NCBI GenBank assembly: GCA_944325355.1
Contig: CALUZS010000013.1
Span: 19,562-83,561 of the forward strand
Source of the DNA: an uncultured Parabacteroides sp.
GTDB lineage: Bacteria > Bacteroidota > Bacteroidia > Bacteroidales > Tannerellaceae
Length of the DNA stretch: 64,000 nt
Direction: 5' to 3'
Shown: piece after piece, positions 43,962 through 53,427 of the stretch
Numbering within the stretch: position 1 is the stretch's first letter
Layout of the letters: each line of letters begins with the position of its first letter
Notes under the pieces: model-generated
The model's input: only the letters and a program-made list of their open reading frames with translations
Told to the model about the DNA's origin: nothing
Database searches by the model: none
Position numbers and translations under genes: made by a program

Positions 43962-45629
43962 ATGGAAAACAGATTTCTCGGACTCATTGAACATAGCCTG
44001 AAAGAACATTGGGAGCTTCCGGCATTAACCAACTACAACGGCACGACCCTTTATTATAAGGATTTGGCAAAAAAAATTGCCGAATACCATATAATATTGG
44101 AATATGCCGGGATAAAGAAAGGAGAAAAGGTGGCCATTCTTGGACGCAATTGCTCCAATTGGGTCATTGCTTTCTTCGGGACATTGAGTTACGGGGCTGT
44201 TGCAGTTCCTATCCTGCATGAATTTAAACCAGACAATGTTCACCACATCGTCAACCACTCTGAAGCAAAAATACTGATTGCAGCATCCAGCAACTGGGAA
44301 AACTTGAATGAAGAGATGATGCCTGAACTCCGCCTGATTATGTTGCTCGATGATTTTTCCATCCAATACAGCAAAGACAAAGAGATGTTCCAGATACGGG
44401 AGCACATCGGAGACTATTTTGAAAAAAAATACCCGGAACCATTCTCCCGCTCGGATATACATTTCCATATTGAGGAACCCGAAGAAATGGCGGTGCTCAA
44501 TTACACTTCAGGAACTACGAGTTTCTCTAAAGGCGTCATGATACCTTACCGCAGTCTATGGAGTAATACGCAATTCGCATACGACAATCTTCCATTCATA
44601 CATCCCGAGGATAATATCGTATGTATGCTTCCAATGGCACATATGTACGGGCTAGCGTTTGAAATATTAAATGGAATCAACAAAGGATGCCATATTCACT
44701 TCCTGACGCGTACACCCAGCCCGAAAATTATTTCAGAAGCGTTCGCAAAAGTCAAACCCGCACTGATATTAGCGGTACCTTTGCTGATAGAAAAGATAAT
44801 TAAAAACAAAGTTTTCCCGGAGTTGGAAAAACCGGTGATGAAAGCTTTATTGAAAGTACCATATATCAATAAAAAAATATATAAAACAATAGCAGACAAA
44901 CTATATGCATCATTCGGAGGAAAACTGGGCGAGCTTGTCATCGGAGGGGCAGCAATCAACAAAGAGGTGGAAAGTTTCCTGAAAGCCATCAAATTCCGCT
45001 ATACAGTAGGTTACGGAATGACAGAATGCGGCCCGCTGGTTACTTACGAACAATGGGATACATTCAAACAAGGCTCAGTCGGTCGAGCTGTAGACCGGAT
45101 GCAAATCCGTATTGACTCCGCAAACCCGGAACAAGAAACCGGAGAAATCCTTGTAAAAGGGGCGAACGTGATGCTGGGATATTACAAGAACCAAAAAGCA
45201 ACAGAAGCAGTCATGCTGGAAGATGGCTGGATGCGAACCGGTGATTTAGGGATTATCGACAAAGACGGCTTTTTGTTCATTCGCGGACGAAGCAAAAGCA
45301 TGATTCTCGGACCAAACGGACAAAATATCTATCCAGAAGAGATTGAGGATAGGCTTAATAATATGGATTATATTTCAGAATCGCTTGTAGTCTCGCAGAA
45401 CAACAAATTGGTAGCTCTCATTTATCCGGACTGGGAACAAATAGACAGGGAAAATATTTCCCACCAAGAGATAAATAATCTCATGCAATCAAATATAGAC
45501 AAATTAAATAATGAAATGCCTAAGTACTGCAAGATAAGTTATTTCAAGCTCTATCAAGAAGAGTTCGAGAAAACTCCAAAACGAAGCATAAAACGTTATC
45601 TGTACCAGCAGGCAGAAGAAAATCAGTAA
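43962..45629 (+). CDS. AMP-binding acyl-CoA ligase/synthetase
   Basis: The product has about 555 residues. The AMP-binding signature LNYTSGTTSFSKGVMI (near residue 180), MAHMYGLAFEI, YGMTECGPLVTYE and MRTGDLGIIDKDGFLFIRGR are those of the adenylate-forming enzymes, with the closest pattern that of long-chain fatty acyl-CoA ligases. A C-terminal lysine in EKTPKRSIKRYLY fits the catalytic Lys position. The substrate is presumably a fatty acid but cannot be proved. An in-frame GTG at 43956 precedes the ATG chosen. A terminator follows, shared with the convergent ridA. Confidence 0.9.
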   Translation: MENRFLGLIEHSLKEHWELPALTNYNGTTLYYKDLAKKIAEYHIILEYAGIKKGEKVAILGRNCSNWVIAFFGTLSYGAVAVPILHEFKPDNVHHIVNHSEAKILIAASSNWENLNEEMMPELRLIMLLDDFSIQYSKDKEMFQIREHIGDYFEKKYPEPFSRSDIHFHIEEPEEMAVLNYTSGTTSFSKGVMIPYRSLWSNTQFAYDNLPFIHPEDNIVCMLPMAHMYGLAFEILNGINKGCHIHFLTRTPSPKIISEAFAKVKPALILAVPLLIEKIIKNKVFPELEKPVMKALLKVPYINKKIYKTIADKLYASFGGKLGELVIGGAAINKEVESFLKAIKFRYTVGYGMTECGPLVTYEQWDTFKQGSVGRAVDRMQIRIDSANPEQETGEILVKGANVMLGYYKNQKATEAVMLEDGWMRTGDLGIIDKDGFLFIRGRSKSMILGPNGQNIYPEEIEDRLNNMDYISESLVVSQNNKLVALIYPDWEQIDRENISHQEINNLMQSNIDKLNNEMPKYCKISYFKLYQEEFEKTPKRSIKRYLYQQAEENQ

Positions 45630-45651
45630 TCCCCGCCTTTATATAAAGTAA

Positions 45652-45691
45652 AATCCCGATAGTCCACATAAACTATCGGGATTCCTTTTTT
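45652..45691. terminator. terminator between the AMP-ligase gene and ridA
   Basis: AATCCCGATAGT (45652-45663) and its complement (45672-45683) form a 12-bp stem, followed by a T-rich run. On the minus strand the tail is TTTTACTTT, so it probably serves both convergent genes. Confidence 0.85.
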
Positions 45692-45739
45692 GCTTCATTC
45701 TACCGGCAGAAGAGAACTTCCGATAAAACAACCCGGCAA

Positions 45740-46120
45740 CTAATCCTTTACGGCGATAACTTCTATCTCAACCAAACCGTTCTTCGGTAAGGTCTTTACC
45801 GCCACTGCTGAACGAGCAGGGAACAAACCTTCAAACTGTTTAGAGTAAACCTCATTCATAACAGCAAAATCCGACATATCTGCAAGAAACACTGTTGTCT
45901 TAACAATATTTCCCATCGAATATCCGGCTTGTTCCAGAATTGCTTTCACATTTCTGAATGCTTGTTCCGTCTGTTCTTTTACGCCCCCTTCCACAAAATT
46001 GGCGCTTGCCGGGTCAATACCCAGTTGTCCTGATACAAACAGTAAATTTTTTACTTGCACCGCTTGGCTATACGGACCGATAGCTGCCGGAGCTTTCTCC
46101 GTAGACACAATTTCTTTCAT
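45740..46120 (-). CDS. ridA: RidA family deaminase
   Basis: RidA hydrolyses reactive enamine/imine intermediates such as 2-aminoacrylate made by PLP enzymes. The 126-residue protein has the family pattern: APAAIGPYSQAV at the start, LLFVSGQLGIDP, VFLADMSDFAVMNEVY, FPARSAVAVKTLPKNGLVEIEVIA, in which the conserved Arg sits in PARSA. Its length is normal. It lies 14 bases after rlmB and is last in the M16-rlmB-ridA run. Confidence 0.96.
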   Translation of the reverse strand: MKEIVSTEKAPAAIGPYSQAVQVKNLLFVSGQLGIDPASANFVEGGVKEQTEQAFRNVKAILEQAGYSMGNIVKTTVFLADMSDFAVMNEVYSKQFEGLFPARSAVAVKTLPKNGLVEIEVIAVKD

Positions 46121-46134
46121 AATACAAAGCTTTT

Positions 46135-46884
46135 TTATCTGTTACTTTTTCTACACTGACGCACTATTTCATAAATAATTACCGAAGATGCAACTGAGAC
46201 GTTCAAAGAACCAATTGAGCCAAACTGGGGAATCCGGATCATTTCATCGCATATCCGCAAATTTTCTATCGAAACACCTGTATCTTCCGCTCCCATTACC
46301 AAAGCTATCGGACCATCATATGCCACATCCGTATATAATTTCTCCGCTTTTTCACTTGCCGCATAAACCTTTACCCCACTCTGTTGCAGAAAACGGATTG
46401 CCTGGTTTATACTTGTCTCCCTGCATACCGGGAGCACATGCAATGCACCGGCAGATGTCTTTACAGCATCGGCATTGACTTTTACACTTCCCTTTGCCGG
46501 AATCACTATGGCATCGACTCCGGCGCATTCACACGTACGGGCTATCGCGCCAAAATTCCGGACATCGGTAACCCCGTCCAACAATACGATAAAAGGATTC
46601 CGGCCCTGCTCATATACGAAAGGAACGATATCCTCCAATCTTTGATAAGTTACAGCAGACATGAAAGCAATCACTCCCTGATGATTCTTCCTTGTTATAC
46701 GGTCCAGGCGCTCAATCGGCACACGCTGGACTGGAATATCCGTTTCTTTCAATACATCCGCTAATTGCCGGAATAAATCCCCTTGAAGATCCTTTTTAAC
46801 AAGTATTTTATCGACATCCTTTCCTGCCTGCACGGCTTCAATGACCGCACGTATGCCGAATATCATTTCATTCTCCTTTATCAT
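46135..46884 (-). CDS. rlmB: 23S rRNA (guanosine-2'-O-)-methyltransferase, SpoU/TrmH family
   Basis: RlmB methylates the ribose of G2251 in the peptidyl-transferase loop of 23S rRNA. The 249-residue protein has the N-terminal L30e-like substrate domain (FGIRAVIEAVQAGKDVDKI) and a knotted SPOUT domain with LDGVTDVRNFGAIARTCECAG (motif 1, in two parts), LVMGAEDTGVS (motif 2) and GSLNVSVASSVIIYE (motif 3). The family contains close relatives with other target sites, so RlmB is probable but not certain. It lies 27 bases after the M16 gene. Confidence 0.92.
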   Translation of the reverse strand: MIKENEMIFGIRAVIEAVQAGKDVDKILVKKDLQGDLFRQLADVLKETDIPVQRVPIERLDRITRKNHQGVIAFMSAVTYQRLEDIVPFVYEQGRNPFIVLLDGVTDVRNFGAIARTCECAGVDAIVIPAKGSVKVNADAVKTSAGALHVLPVCRETSINQAIRFLQQSGVKVYAASEKAEKLYTDVAYDGPIALVMGAEDTGVSIENLRICDEMIRIPQFGSIGSLNVSVASSVIIYEIVRQCRKSNR

Positions 46885-46911
46885 TTCCTGCTAAACTTTT
46901 CTTTCTTTTTA

Positions 46912-49764
46912 TCAATTTACTATTTCATCTTTTCCTATAATCTCGATTTTTCCGTAATCAGCCAACCGCTGCATATCAATAAATTTTCGGTTCCCGACAA
47001 CCACATAAACAATTGGTTTGCCAAAAACATGCGCTTTATAAAACGAATATAATTTATCCATCGTCAACTCTGCCGACACATCCAGCAATATCCGGTTCGG
47101 ATCTTCCTTATATCCTTTGCGATGGCATTCCGCCACTTTACGGGATATATTCCGGAATGAAGGATAACCATTGTTGACTTTATTGAAAATATTCTGACGG
47201 ACCGCATCTATCCGCTCCGGATACGCAGGCATATTCGACAACAAAGAATGGAGGACAGTGACCGCTTCCACAGTTTTATCGTTTTGCGTCGACAGTTTCG
47301 TCACAAAAACGCTTTTCTGTCCGGAACCGGACAATTGCGGCAAATGAAACTTTGCACTCACCTGGTAAGCCAACGACCGGAACTCCCTTATCTCCTGAAA
47401 CATCAGCGATGACATATCACCTCCAAAGTATTCTGAAAACAATACGGACATCTGTCGTTCGTATTCGTCCTCCAGCAGACTGGATACATACGCATATACA
47501 ATGCATTGCGAAGCATCCGGCATATTGAAAAAGCGAATTTTGGAACACTTCGGCTCAATCTTCTTCCGCAGGAACGGAAAGTTCGACGCTTTTTTCACCA
47601 AAGAAACTGGAATATACTGTAACACATCTTTTACAACCGTCCCTTTTTCCACATTTCCGCAATAATGAATAACACATTGTGTCGTCAATATCTGCTGCAG
47701 CACATGAATATAATCCTTTCCTTTCATCCTTTTTATTTCTTGCAAAGAAAGTTCTCTTAAATAACGCGACTGGGAGCCGTACACAGACTCTTCCAACGCA
47801 GCCTTCGCGATACTCTCATTCGATTTCCCGAAAGCTTTCTTCGAAACCTTTGCTTCGTCTATCAACTGGGATAACTTCTTATCATCGGCTTTTGCTTCAG
47901 TCAGGAAAAGACCTACCAACTGCAAGGTCTGCTCTAAATTCTTATCAAAACCAGTTATTCGCACTACAAAGTCATTGTCCGTCACATCAAACGATAACGT
48001 ACTACCCAACGCCTGCATTTTGCTTCGGAATTGCACATACGACAAATTTTCCGTCCCTATTAGATGCAAATAACTGCACAGCTGTTTCAAAACAGGTTCT
48101 TCCAAAACGCCCACGCCATACGCCAAATCACACGTAAAGATGTCGTTAATCCAATTCTTCTTATAATACAGCTTAATCAAAGGTGCTATATCTTCGCAAC
48201 TGACATCTTTATCGAATGCAATCAGATGCAGTTGCAGCGGTTTGACCGGAAGCTGTTCCAACGCCCGGGAATAAGCAGATTCAGATGCAGTGTTCTTCGG
48301 TTTGACCGGCAAATATTTCGGTTTAGGCAAATACTCTTTCGGATATTGCCCGGTAGATTTGATTGCACAGAGATAATCTGAAGTAAAATATTTATTAGCT
48401 ACCGCCATTATATCCTCTTTTGTAAGCATGTCAATACGGCTTATTTCATCCAAATAGTCGTTCCAAGCCCTTCCTTGGGAAAATATCCGCATCATCACTT
48501 GCGCCCTTGAACTGATGTTTTCCAAAGAAGAGACATATTCCCGCTTCCGTTCCAATTTCAAACTTTCAAACATATCACGGCTGAAATCGCCACTCTTCAG
48601 TCGCCCGATTTCTTTCCAAACCAATTCTTCTGCCGAGTCATACGACTGAAACAACAATTTTGGCATTACAAAAACCCCCAGGATTCCGGCTTCATTCAAA
48701 GACTCGTTTACAGCCATGGCACCCATTACCCGATGCTCCACCGTCAACCGGTCTAAAAAACCTGTACCATTCGTATTATTCAGTAACGAAACGGCTATGT
48801 TCAATGCGATTTGGTCGGCGTGATTGTTTGAAACACCACGAAAACCGATAGCCATCATTTTCATGAAAGGGACAGGATATTTGATTTTCACCTCCTCTCG
48901 TCCTTGGAAAGGAGGTAACTGCACCACGTTCCTCTCTGGAAGTTCGCCATCCCGTATACGGGAAAAACAGCGGTCCAGTATAGGGAATACCTCATCGGCA
49001 CAAAAATCTCCACACAAAATCAGCCCCATATTCCGTGCAACGTAATAGGTTTCGAAAAACTTCCGCATATCCGACAGCCGGGGGTTCTTCAAGTAGCGGC
49101 TATGACCGATTATAGGATAAGCATAAGGATGCGGATAAAAAAAACGCTCCGTCAATTTCTCTATGGAGAGTGCCCCTACCGCATCGCTGTACATGTTTTT
49201 CTCCTCATATACCGTCTCCAACTCGTTTTGGAACAAACGGAAAACCGGATTTATAAGCCGCTCGCTATTCAAATTCGCCCATTGCTCCATGTATTGAGGC
49301 GCAAAAGTGTTATAATAAATTGTGGTATCCAACGAAGTACCGGCATTCAGCCTTGTCCCGCCATACCGGGAAATCAGATGGTCAAATTCATTTGGCACGA
49401 CATAATCCGCAGCCTGTATGCTCAACAAGTTAATCTCTTTCTGAATTTTCTCACGCTCCTTCTTGTTCTCCGTCTGCGACAATTCATCATACTTCTCGCT
49501 GATAGCATCCAAAAAGACTTTTTCCTTCACAAAATCTGTCGTTCCTATTTTGTCCGTTCCTTTAAACATCATATGTTCGAAATAGTGGGCTATACCCGTA
49601 TCCGGACAGTCTTTCGCACCAGCTTTTACGACTACCGCCCCGAAAACCTTCGGCTGACTATGATCTTCATTCAGCCATATGGTCAAACCGTTTTTCAGAA
49701 CAAACGACTTTATGCCGACAGAATTTGCTCCATCAGCAGAAACAGACGCCCCAATAACACTCAT
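46912..49764 (-). CDS. M16 family zinc metallopeptidase (insulinase/PqqL type)
   Basis: From the chosen ATG the protein has 950 residues and four M16-like domains. The inverted zinc motif HYFEH (His60, Glu63, His64) with the downstream ETVYEEKNMYSD glutamate marks the active half; the C-terminal half is the inactive partner. The frame is open to 49956, but that part overlaps the upstream kinase gene, is AT-rich, and contains a -7 box, so the ATG at 49764 is preferred. No classical signal peptide is then visible, which leaves its location open. Relatives in Bacteroidota are often periplasmic, degrading imported peptides. It starts the M16-rlmB-ridA unit. Confidence 0.9.
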   Translation of the reverse strand: MSVIGASVSADGANSVGIKSFVLKNGLTIWLNEDHSQPKVFGAVVVKAGAKDCPDTGIAHYFEHMMFKGTDKIGTTDFVKEKVFLDAISEKYDELSQTENKKEREKIQKEINLLSIQAADYVVPNEFDHLISRYGGTRLNAGTSLDTTIYYNTFAPQYMEQWANLNSERLINPVFRLFQNELETVYEEKNMYSDAVGALSIEKLTERFFYPHPYAYPIIGHSRYLKNPRLSDMRKFFETYYVARNMGLILCGDFCADEVFPILDRCFSRIRDGELPERNVVQLPPFQGREEVKIKYPVPFMKMMAIGFRGVSNNHADQIALNIAVSLLNNTNGTGFLDRLTVEHRVMGAMAVNESLNEAGILGVFVMPKLLFQSYDSAEELVWKEIGRLKSGDFSRDMFESLKLERKREYVSSLENISSRAQVMMRIFSQGRAWNDYLDEISRIDMLTKEDIMAVANKYFTSDYLCAIKSTGQYPKEYLPKPKYLPVKPKNTASESAYSRALEQLPVKPLQLHLIAFDKDVSCEDIAPLIKLYYKKNWINDIFTCDLAYGVGVLEEPVLKQLCSYLHLIGTENLSYVQFRSKMQALGSTLSFDVTDNDFVVRITGFDKNLEQTLQLVGLFLTEAKADDKKLSQLIDEAKVSKKAFGKSNESIAKAALEESVYGSQSRYLRELSLQEIKRMKGKDYIHVLQQILTTQCVIHYCGNVEKGTVVKDVLQYIPVSLVKKASNFPFLRKKIEPKCSKIRFFNMPDASQCIVYAYVSSLLEDEYERQMSVLFSEYFGGDMSSLMFQEIREFRSLAYQVSAKFHLPQLSGSGQKSVFVTKLSTQNDKTVEAVTVLHSLLSNMPAYPERIDAVRQNIFNKVNNGYPSFRNISRKVAECHRKGYKEDPNRILLDVSAELTMDKLYSFYKAHVFGKPIVYVVVGNRKFIDMQRLADYGKIEIIGKDEIVN

Positions 49765-49809
49765 TTCTTTTCCCAATATAGAACTAAACGCTAAATTATA
49801 TAGAATATA

Positions 49810-49817
49810 CAAATATA
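49810..49817 (-). promoter_or_regulatory. -7 promoter box of the M16-rlmB-ridA unit
   Basis: The minus strand reads TATATTTG, 45 bases before the ATG at 49764. It decides against a start further upstream. Confidence 0.55.
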
Positions 49818-49949
49818 CAGGAAGTATTTCTAACCTAAAAATTTTGGAATACAAATAAGTTACCAATAACAGACAAAAAGAGAAAATCCAGACATTGCAA
49901 AAAAGTTCCGGCAAGAATATCACCGTATATTCGTCCTTCGCCCGATAAA

Positions 49950-50891
49950 TCAGCACTCTTTCGGATAAAAATCAATCTGGAACTTCGTTCCTACGCCAAC
50001 TTCCGAGGTAACGACAATTTTCGCACCATACGCCTGCAATATTTTCAAGGAAAGACTCAATCCGATACCGTGCCCGGCATAACCACGGGCATTACTAGCC
50101 CGGAAAAAAGGTTGCTGTATATGTTTCAACTCCTCTTGAGGAATTCCTATGCCGTGATCTTCTATTTCAAGAACCGTACCCGACAAACGCAAGATGACTG
50201 GCTTGCCATCTGAATATTTCCGGGCATTGCCCAAGATATTCCCGATTGCGATTTTCAACAAATACGGATTTGCATTTACCGTCAAAATATAACTGTCCGG
50301 GGAAAAAGAAACCTCATTCACCTGAAATTGGGAGAGAAAATCGACAAGTAAAATCGGCTCGATGCTATTTTTCAATATCTCCTTATCACCTAAAGAGATA
50401 AACAACAGCTGTTTTATCATCTGTATGATACGCTTCGTCTCCGTACTAATCCGATACAGGGACTCTTTGTATTGCTCCGAATTCCGTTCTTTCATCAAAG
50501 CGATTTCACATTCGCCCTGAATGGCGGTCAGCGGGTTATTCAGCTCATGCGACGCATTACTGATGAAAGAACGTTCGCTACGACGAGCTTCCTCAAGAAA
50601 GCTCCGCATCCGTCGAAAATAATGTCGGCAGAGAATAAAAACACCTCCGGCAGAGAATAGAAGAAACCCGAGGAAGAACCAGACAATATCTTCCACCATT
50701 CTGTCAAACACCGGAAAAAGTACATCTTCCGAATGTACACCGGTTGCGGAAAGGGATTCGGAAGCCATCCGGATTTCACGAAGCGCCAGTAAAAAGAACG
50801 CACATGCCGTTATTATGACAACTCCCAAAATTGCCCCAATATACCATCTTGACATTCTATTCTCAGCCGTTGTCTTCACGCCACTTATCAC
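49950..50891 (-). CDS. sensor histidine kinase without adjacent response regulator
   Basis: The 313-residue protein has two membrane helices (about 16-36 and 68-88) with only some 30 residues between them, then the dimerisation domain with FISNASHELNNPLTAIQ (phospho-accepting His115) and the ATP-binding domain with NILGNARKYSDG (N box), EDHGIGIP (G1) and GHGIGLSLS (G2). It is a classical HisKA kinase with no HAMP or PAS domain and a minimal outside loop. No response regulator lies in the window. The start may be the ATG at 50855. It is last in the CBS-nadK-patatin-kinase run, three bases after the patatin stop. Confidence 0.93.
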   Translation of the reverse strand: MISGVKTTAENRMSRWYIGAILGVVIITACAFFLLALREIRMASESLSATGVHSEDVLFPVFDRMVEDIVWFFLGFLLFSAGGVFILCRHYFRRMRSFLEEARRSERSFISNASHELNNPLTAIQGECEIALMKERNSEQYKESLYRISTETKRIIQMIKQLLFISLGDKEILKNSIEPILLVDFLSQFQVNEVSFSPDSYILTVNANPYLLKIAIGNILGNARKYSDGKPVILRLSGTVLEIEDHGIGIPQEELKHIQQPFFRASNARGYAGHGIGLSLSLKILQAYGAKIVVTSEVGVGTKFQIDFYPKEC

Positions 50892-50894
50892 CTC

Positions 50895-51749
50895 CTATGA
50901 CTTCTTTACGCCGCTTTCCTGCAAAAATGCAAGCCCGCAGGCATACCCCTCGTCATACAATCTTTTCAATTTCCCTGCATTCCGTTCGGTACGTTCCACT
51001 TCCAACGGACGCTCAGGACGGATAACCGCCACCTTGCCCTCCCTTTCCAACTCTTCAATGTAATCCAGTGTCTCATTGTATGACCGATAACGTTTTTTCA
51101 ACTTCTCTCGTATTGCAGGGTATCGGTGATATACAAATCCCGGCAAATAGAAATCCTTATCCGGCTTACGGAATCCTTTATTGCGTGTCAGCACCACGAC
51201 ATTCTTTGAATAACCCTGTTCTATTGCGTGACGGATTGGAATCGAATCACACACACCGCCATCGACCATCGGAATCCCGTCGACAAAGCTCACAGGGCAC
51301 AAGATTGGCAGAGAACAAGATGCCTTACAAATATCCAGCAACCGCTTCGGGTCTTTACGTTCCTCGTAATACATCGCTTCACCCGTAAGGCAATTGCTCG
51401 TAACCATGACGAATTTGGTCGGAGAAGCAAAATAAGCATCATAATCAAACGGATAGTATTTTCCGGGATACTCATAAAACAAAAAATCCAAATCAATGTA
51501 GCCTTTTCCTCTCAAAAAGAATTTCCAACCGATGTAGTTCCGTTTTCCTAGCAATTCGATATTGCTAAACAACGAACGCCCACGTTGGCGCGAAACATAC
51601 GAAATCCCGTTGCTTGCCCCGGCTGAAACTCCTATCACATAGCTAAACCAGCAATTGGCATCCATAAACGCATCCAAAACGCCAACCGTAAAAATGCCCC
51701 TCATTCCTCCGCCTTCCAGCACTAATCCCGTCTGAGAATCTATTTCCAT
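50895..51749 (-). CDS. patatin-like phospholipase (YjjU type)
   Basis: The 284-residue protein has the oxyanion loop LEGGGMRGIFTVGVLD (about 11-26), the serine elbow GVSAGA (Ser42) and the aspartate MVDGG (Asp163), the Ser-Asp dyad of patatin hydrolases. The C-terminal part (NKGFRKPDKDFYLPGF, IEELEREGKVAVIRPERPL) matches the extra domain of YjjU-like proteins. The enzyme presumably hydrolyses acyl esters of lipids; it has no signal peptide, so it is cytoplasmic or peripheral. It lies 27 bases after nadK. Confidence 0.93.
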   Translation of the reverse strand: MEIDSQTGLVLEGGGMRGIFTVGVLDAFMDANCWFSYVIGVSAGASNGISYVSRQRGRSLFSNIELLGKRNYIGWKFFLRGKGYIDLDFLFYEYPGKYYPFDYDAYFASPTKFVMVTSNCLTGEAMYYEERKDPKRLLDICKASCSLPILCPVSFVDGIPMVDGGVCDSIPIRHAIEQGYSKNVVVLTRNKGFRKPDKDFYLPGFVYHRYPAIREKLKKRYRSYNETLDYIEELEREGKVAVIRPERPLEVERTERNAGKLKRLYDEGYACGLAFLQESGVKKS

Positions 51750-51776
51750 TATCTGAATTTCTCTACATCTATAATA

Positions 51777-52676
51777 CTATTTCCTGCTGTGCGGAAGCGT
51801 TTTTTCCGTACGGGTATCCGTTCCCCACATCAATTTTCCCCTCAACGCTTCATAAAAGGTATGGTTGTACCGTTTTATGACTTTCATTGTATAATCGGCT
51901 TTCCGGATTTCCAGCTGCACTGTTGAAGGAGCAAATTCCGATCTCCCGTCCATAGACACCAAAAACGATTTGTTACGGCTTTCGACACTGAGATTTATGG
52001 TATACGTATCCGGAATAACCAACGGTCTGACATTCAACGAATGAGGAGCAACCGGAGTCAACACCAAAGAATTATTCTGCGGCATGATGATTGGTCCGTT
52101 CACACTCATTGAATATGCCGTAGAGCCGGTAGGCGTCGCAATTATCAATCCGTCTGCTTGATATGAAGTCAGATAATCTTCATTTAAAAACGTATGGATT
52201 GTCAGCATCGAGGATGTGTCACGTTTCAGAACCGCAATTTCATTCAAAGCAAAATTGTAAGACTTAACCAACGGCTGTTCCGTATGCAGGCAGAGCAACG
52301 TCCGTTCCTCAATTCGATAATAGTTTTTAAAAAGTTCGTCCAGGACATCTTCTATTTCCGTGCTCCCTACATCGGCTAAAAAACCCAAACGCCCGGTATT
52401 GATACCTAAAATAGGGATATTCTGACGGTTGATTCTCGCAGCCGTCCGGAGAAACGTGCCGTCTCCGCCAATACTCAATGCTATATCCAAATCAAAACAA
52501 TCGCTCTCAAAGACACCATCCACGGGAGGTTCATAATTAAACACATCCGTCAAAAAAAGATAAAATTTATTATCAATATAAATGGTTGCTCCCAGGCTGC
52601 TCAACTTCTCAAACAAACGCCGGATGGCATACTGCTTGTCGTTCTGATATTCGCTTCCAAAAACTCCAACTTTCAT
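51777..52676 (-). CDS. nadK: NAD kinase
   Basis: NadK phosphorylates NAD to NADP with ATP or polyphosphate. The 299-residue protein has the GGDGTFL motif (in LSIGGDGTFLRTAARI), GINTGRLGFLA, the NE motif in FALNEIAVLKRD, and the glycine-rich IATPTGSTAYSMSVNGPI. Its length is normal. The start lies 16 bases after the CBS protein gene. Confidence 0.97.
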   Translation of the reverse strand: MKVGVFGSEYQNDKQYAIRRLFEKLSSLGATIYIDNKFYLFLTDVFNYEPPVDGVFESDCFDLDIALSIGGDGTFLRTAARINRQNIPILGINTGRLGFLADVGSTEIEDVLDELFKNYYRIEERTLLCLHTEQPLVKSYNFALNEIAVLKRDTSSMLTIHTFLNEDYLTSYQADGLIIATPTGSTAYSMSVNGPIIMPQNNSLVLTPVAPHSLNVRPLVIPDTYTINLSVESRNKSFLVSMDGRSEFAPSTVQLEIRKADYTMKVIKRYNHTFYEALRGKLMWGTDTRTEKTLPHSRK

Positions 52677-52692
52677 AACTCCTTTGCCAACT

Positions 52693-53346
52693 TTACAAAT
52701 TCATATAGTACAATACCTCGTTCATCCGCTGCTGGAATTGTTCATCAATAATGTTGTTTCCTACCGAATATGACAGCACGGAATAATTAAACCGCTCAAA
52801 GCTTCGGATTACAGGAGACGGATCTTCCAAATCCAATTTCAACGAGATGTATATCTTTTCATTACACATTCTCGACAATAATGACAATATATGCGCACGA
52901 TTTGATTCGACAATACGCGATATATCGGAAATGGAATAGTCTTCTTTTACCAACTCCAGCATAATAATGCTCCCAGTCGATTCGGCTCCTGTCATTTCCG
53001 ACAGCACATCGACCACTCTATCCCGCAAAACTACGCCCCGATACTGCTTTTCTTCCACCACCGGGACAAGGCTTAACCCGTGACGGGTCATCAACGAAAC
53101 GACTTCCAGCACATGAGCATCCGGCGAAACATATACTGGAGACATGACAAAATTGAGATTTTTCATCTGCAAATCGTCAGAAGATATCAACAAATCTTTT
53201 TCAGCTACCAGCTGCAAATAGACATTGTCTGCCACCAACGGCAAATGCTTCAACTTGAAATCCTCCATTAAACTCAATGCATAACGGCTTGAGTCAAATA
53301 AATTTAACACGGGAATTTCTTTTGTTATAAAATCTTTTGCAAACAT
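52693..53346 (-). CDS. CBS-domain protein
   Basis: The 217-residue protein has two CBS motifs (about 1-60 and 70-125; [25 protein letters not shown] region and [20 protein letters not shown]) and a C-terminal ACT-like part (about 135-205; [25 protein letters not shown]) that may bind a nucleotide or amino acid. CBS pairs bind adenosine compounds and act as energy or ligand sensors. It sits immediately before nadK and diverges from pdxJ; the arrangement is, from memory, common in Bacteroidales. Its effector is unknown. Confidence 0.88.
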   Translation of the reverse strand: MFAKDFITKEIPVLNLFDSSRYALSLMEDFKLKHLPLVADNVYLQLVAEKDLLISSDDLQMKNLNFVMSPVYVSPDAHVLEVVSLMTRHGLSLVPVVEEKQYRGVVLRDRVVDVLSEMTGAESTGSIIMLELVKEDYSISDISRIVESNRAHILSLLSRMCNEKIYISLKLDLEDPSPVIRSFERFNYSVLSYSVGNNIIDEQFQQRMNEVLYYMNL

Positions 53347-53372
53347 ATATCCGTAGTTTCACTAAATAACAG

Positions 53373-53380
53373 TACATTTG
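53373..53380 (+). promoter_or_regulatory. -7 promoter box of pdxJ
   Basis: TACATTTG, 47 bases before the pdxJ ATG at 53428. Confidence 0.55.
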
Positions 53381-53392
53381 TCGAATTAAAAG

Positions 53393-53400
53393 CAAAAGTA
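53393..53400 (-). promoter_or_regulatory. -7 promoter box of the CBS-nadK-patatin-kinase run
   Basis: The minus strand reads TACTTTTG, 46 bases before the start at 53346. It overlaps the pdxJ leader, so the two divergent transcripts cross. Confidence 0.5.
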
Positions 53401-53427
53401 ATAGAAAGAAAAGATATAACCGAATAT

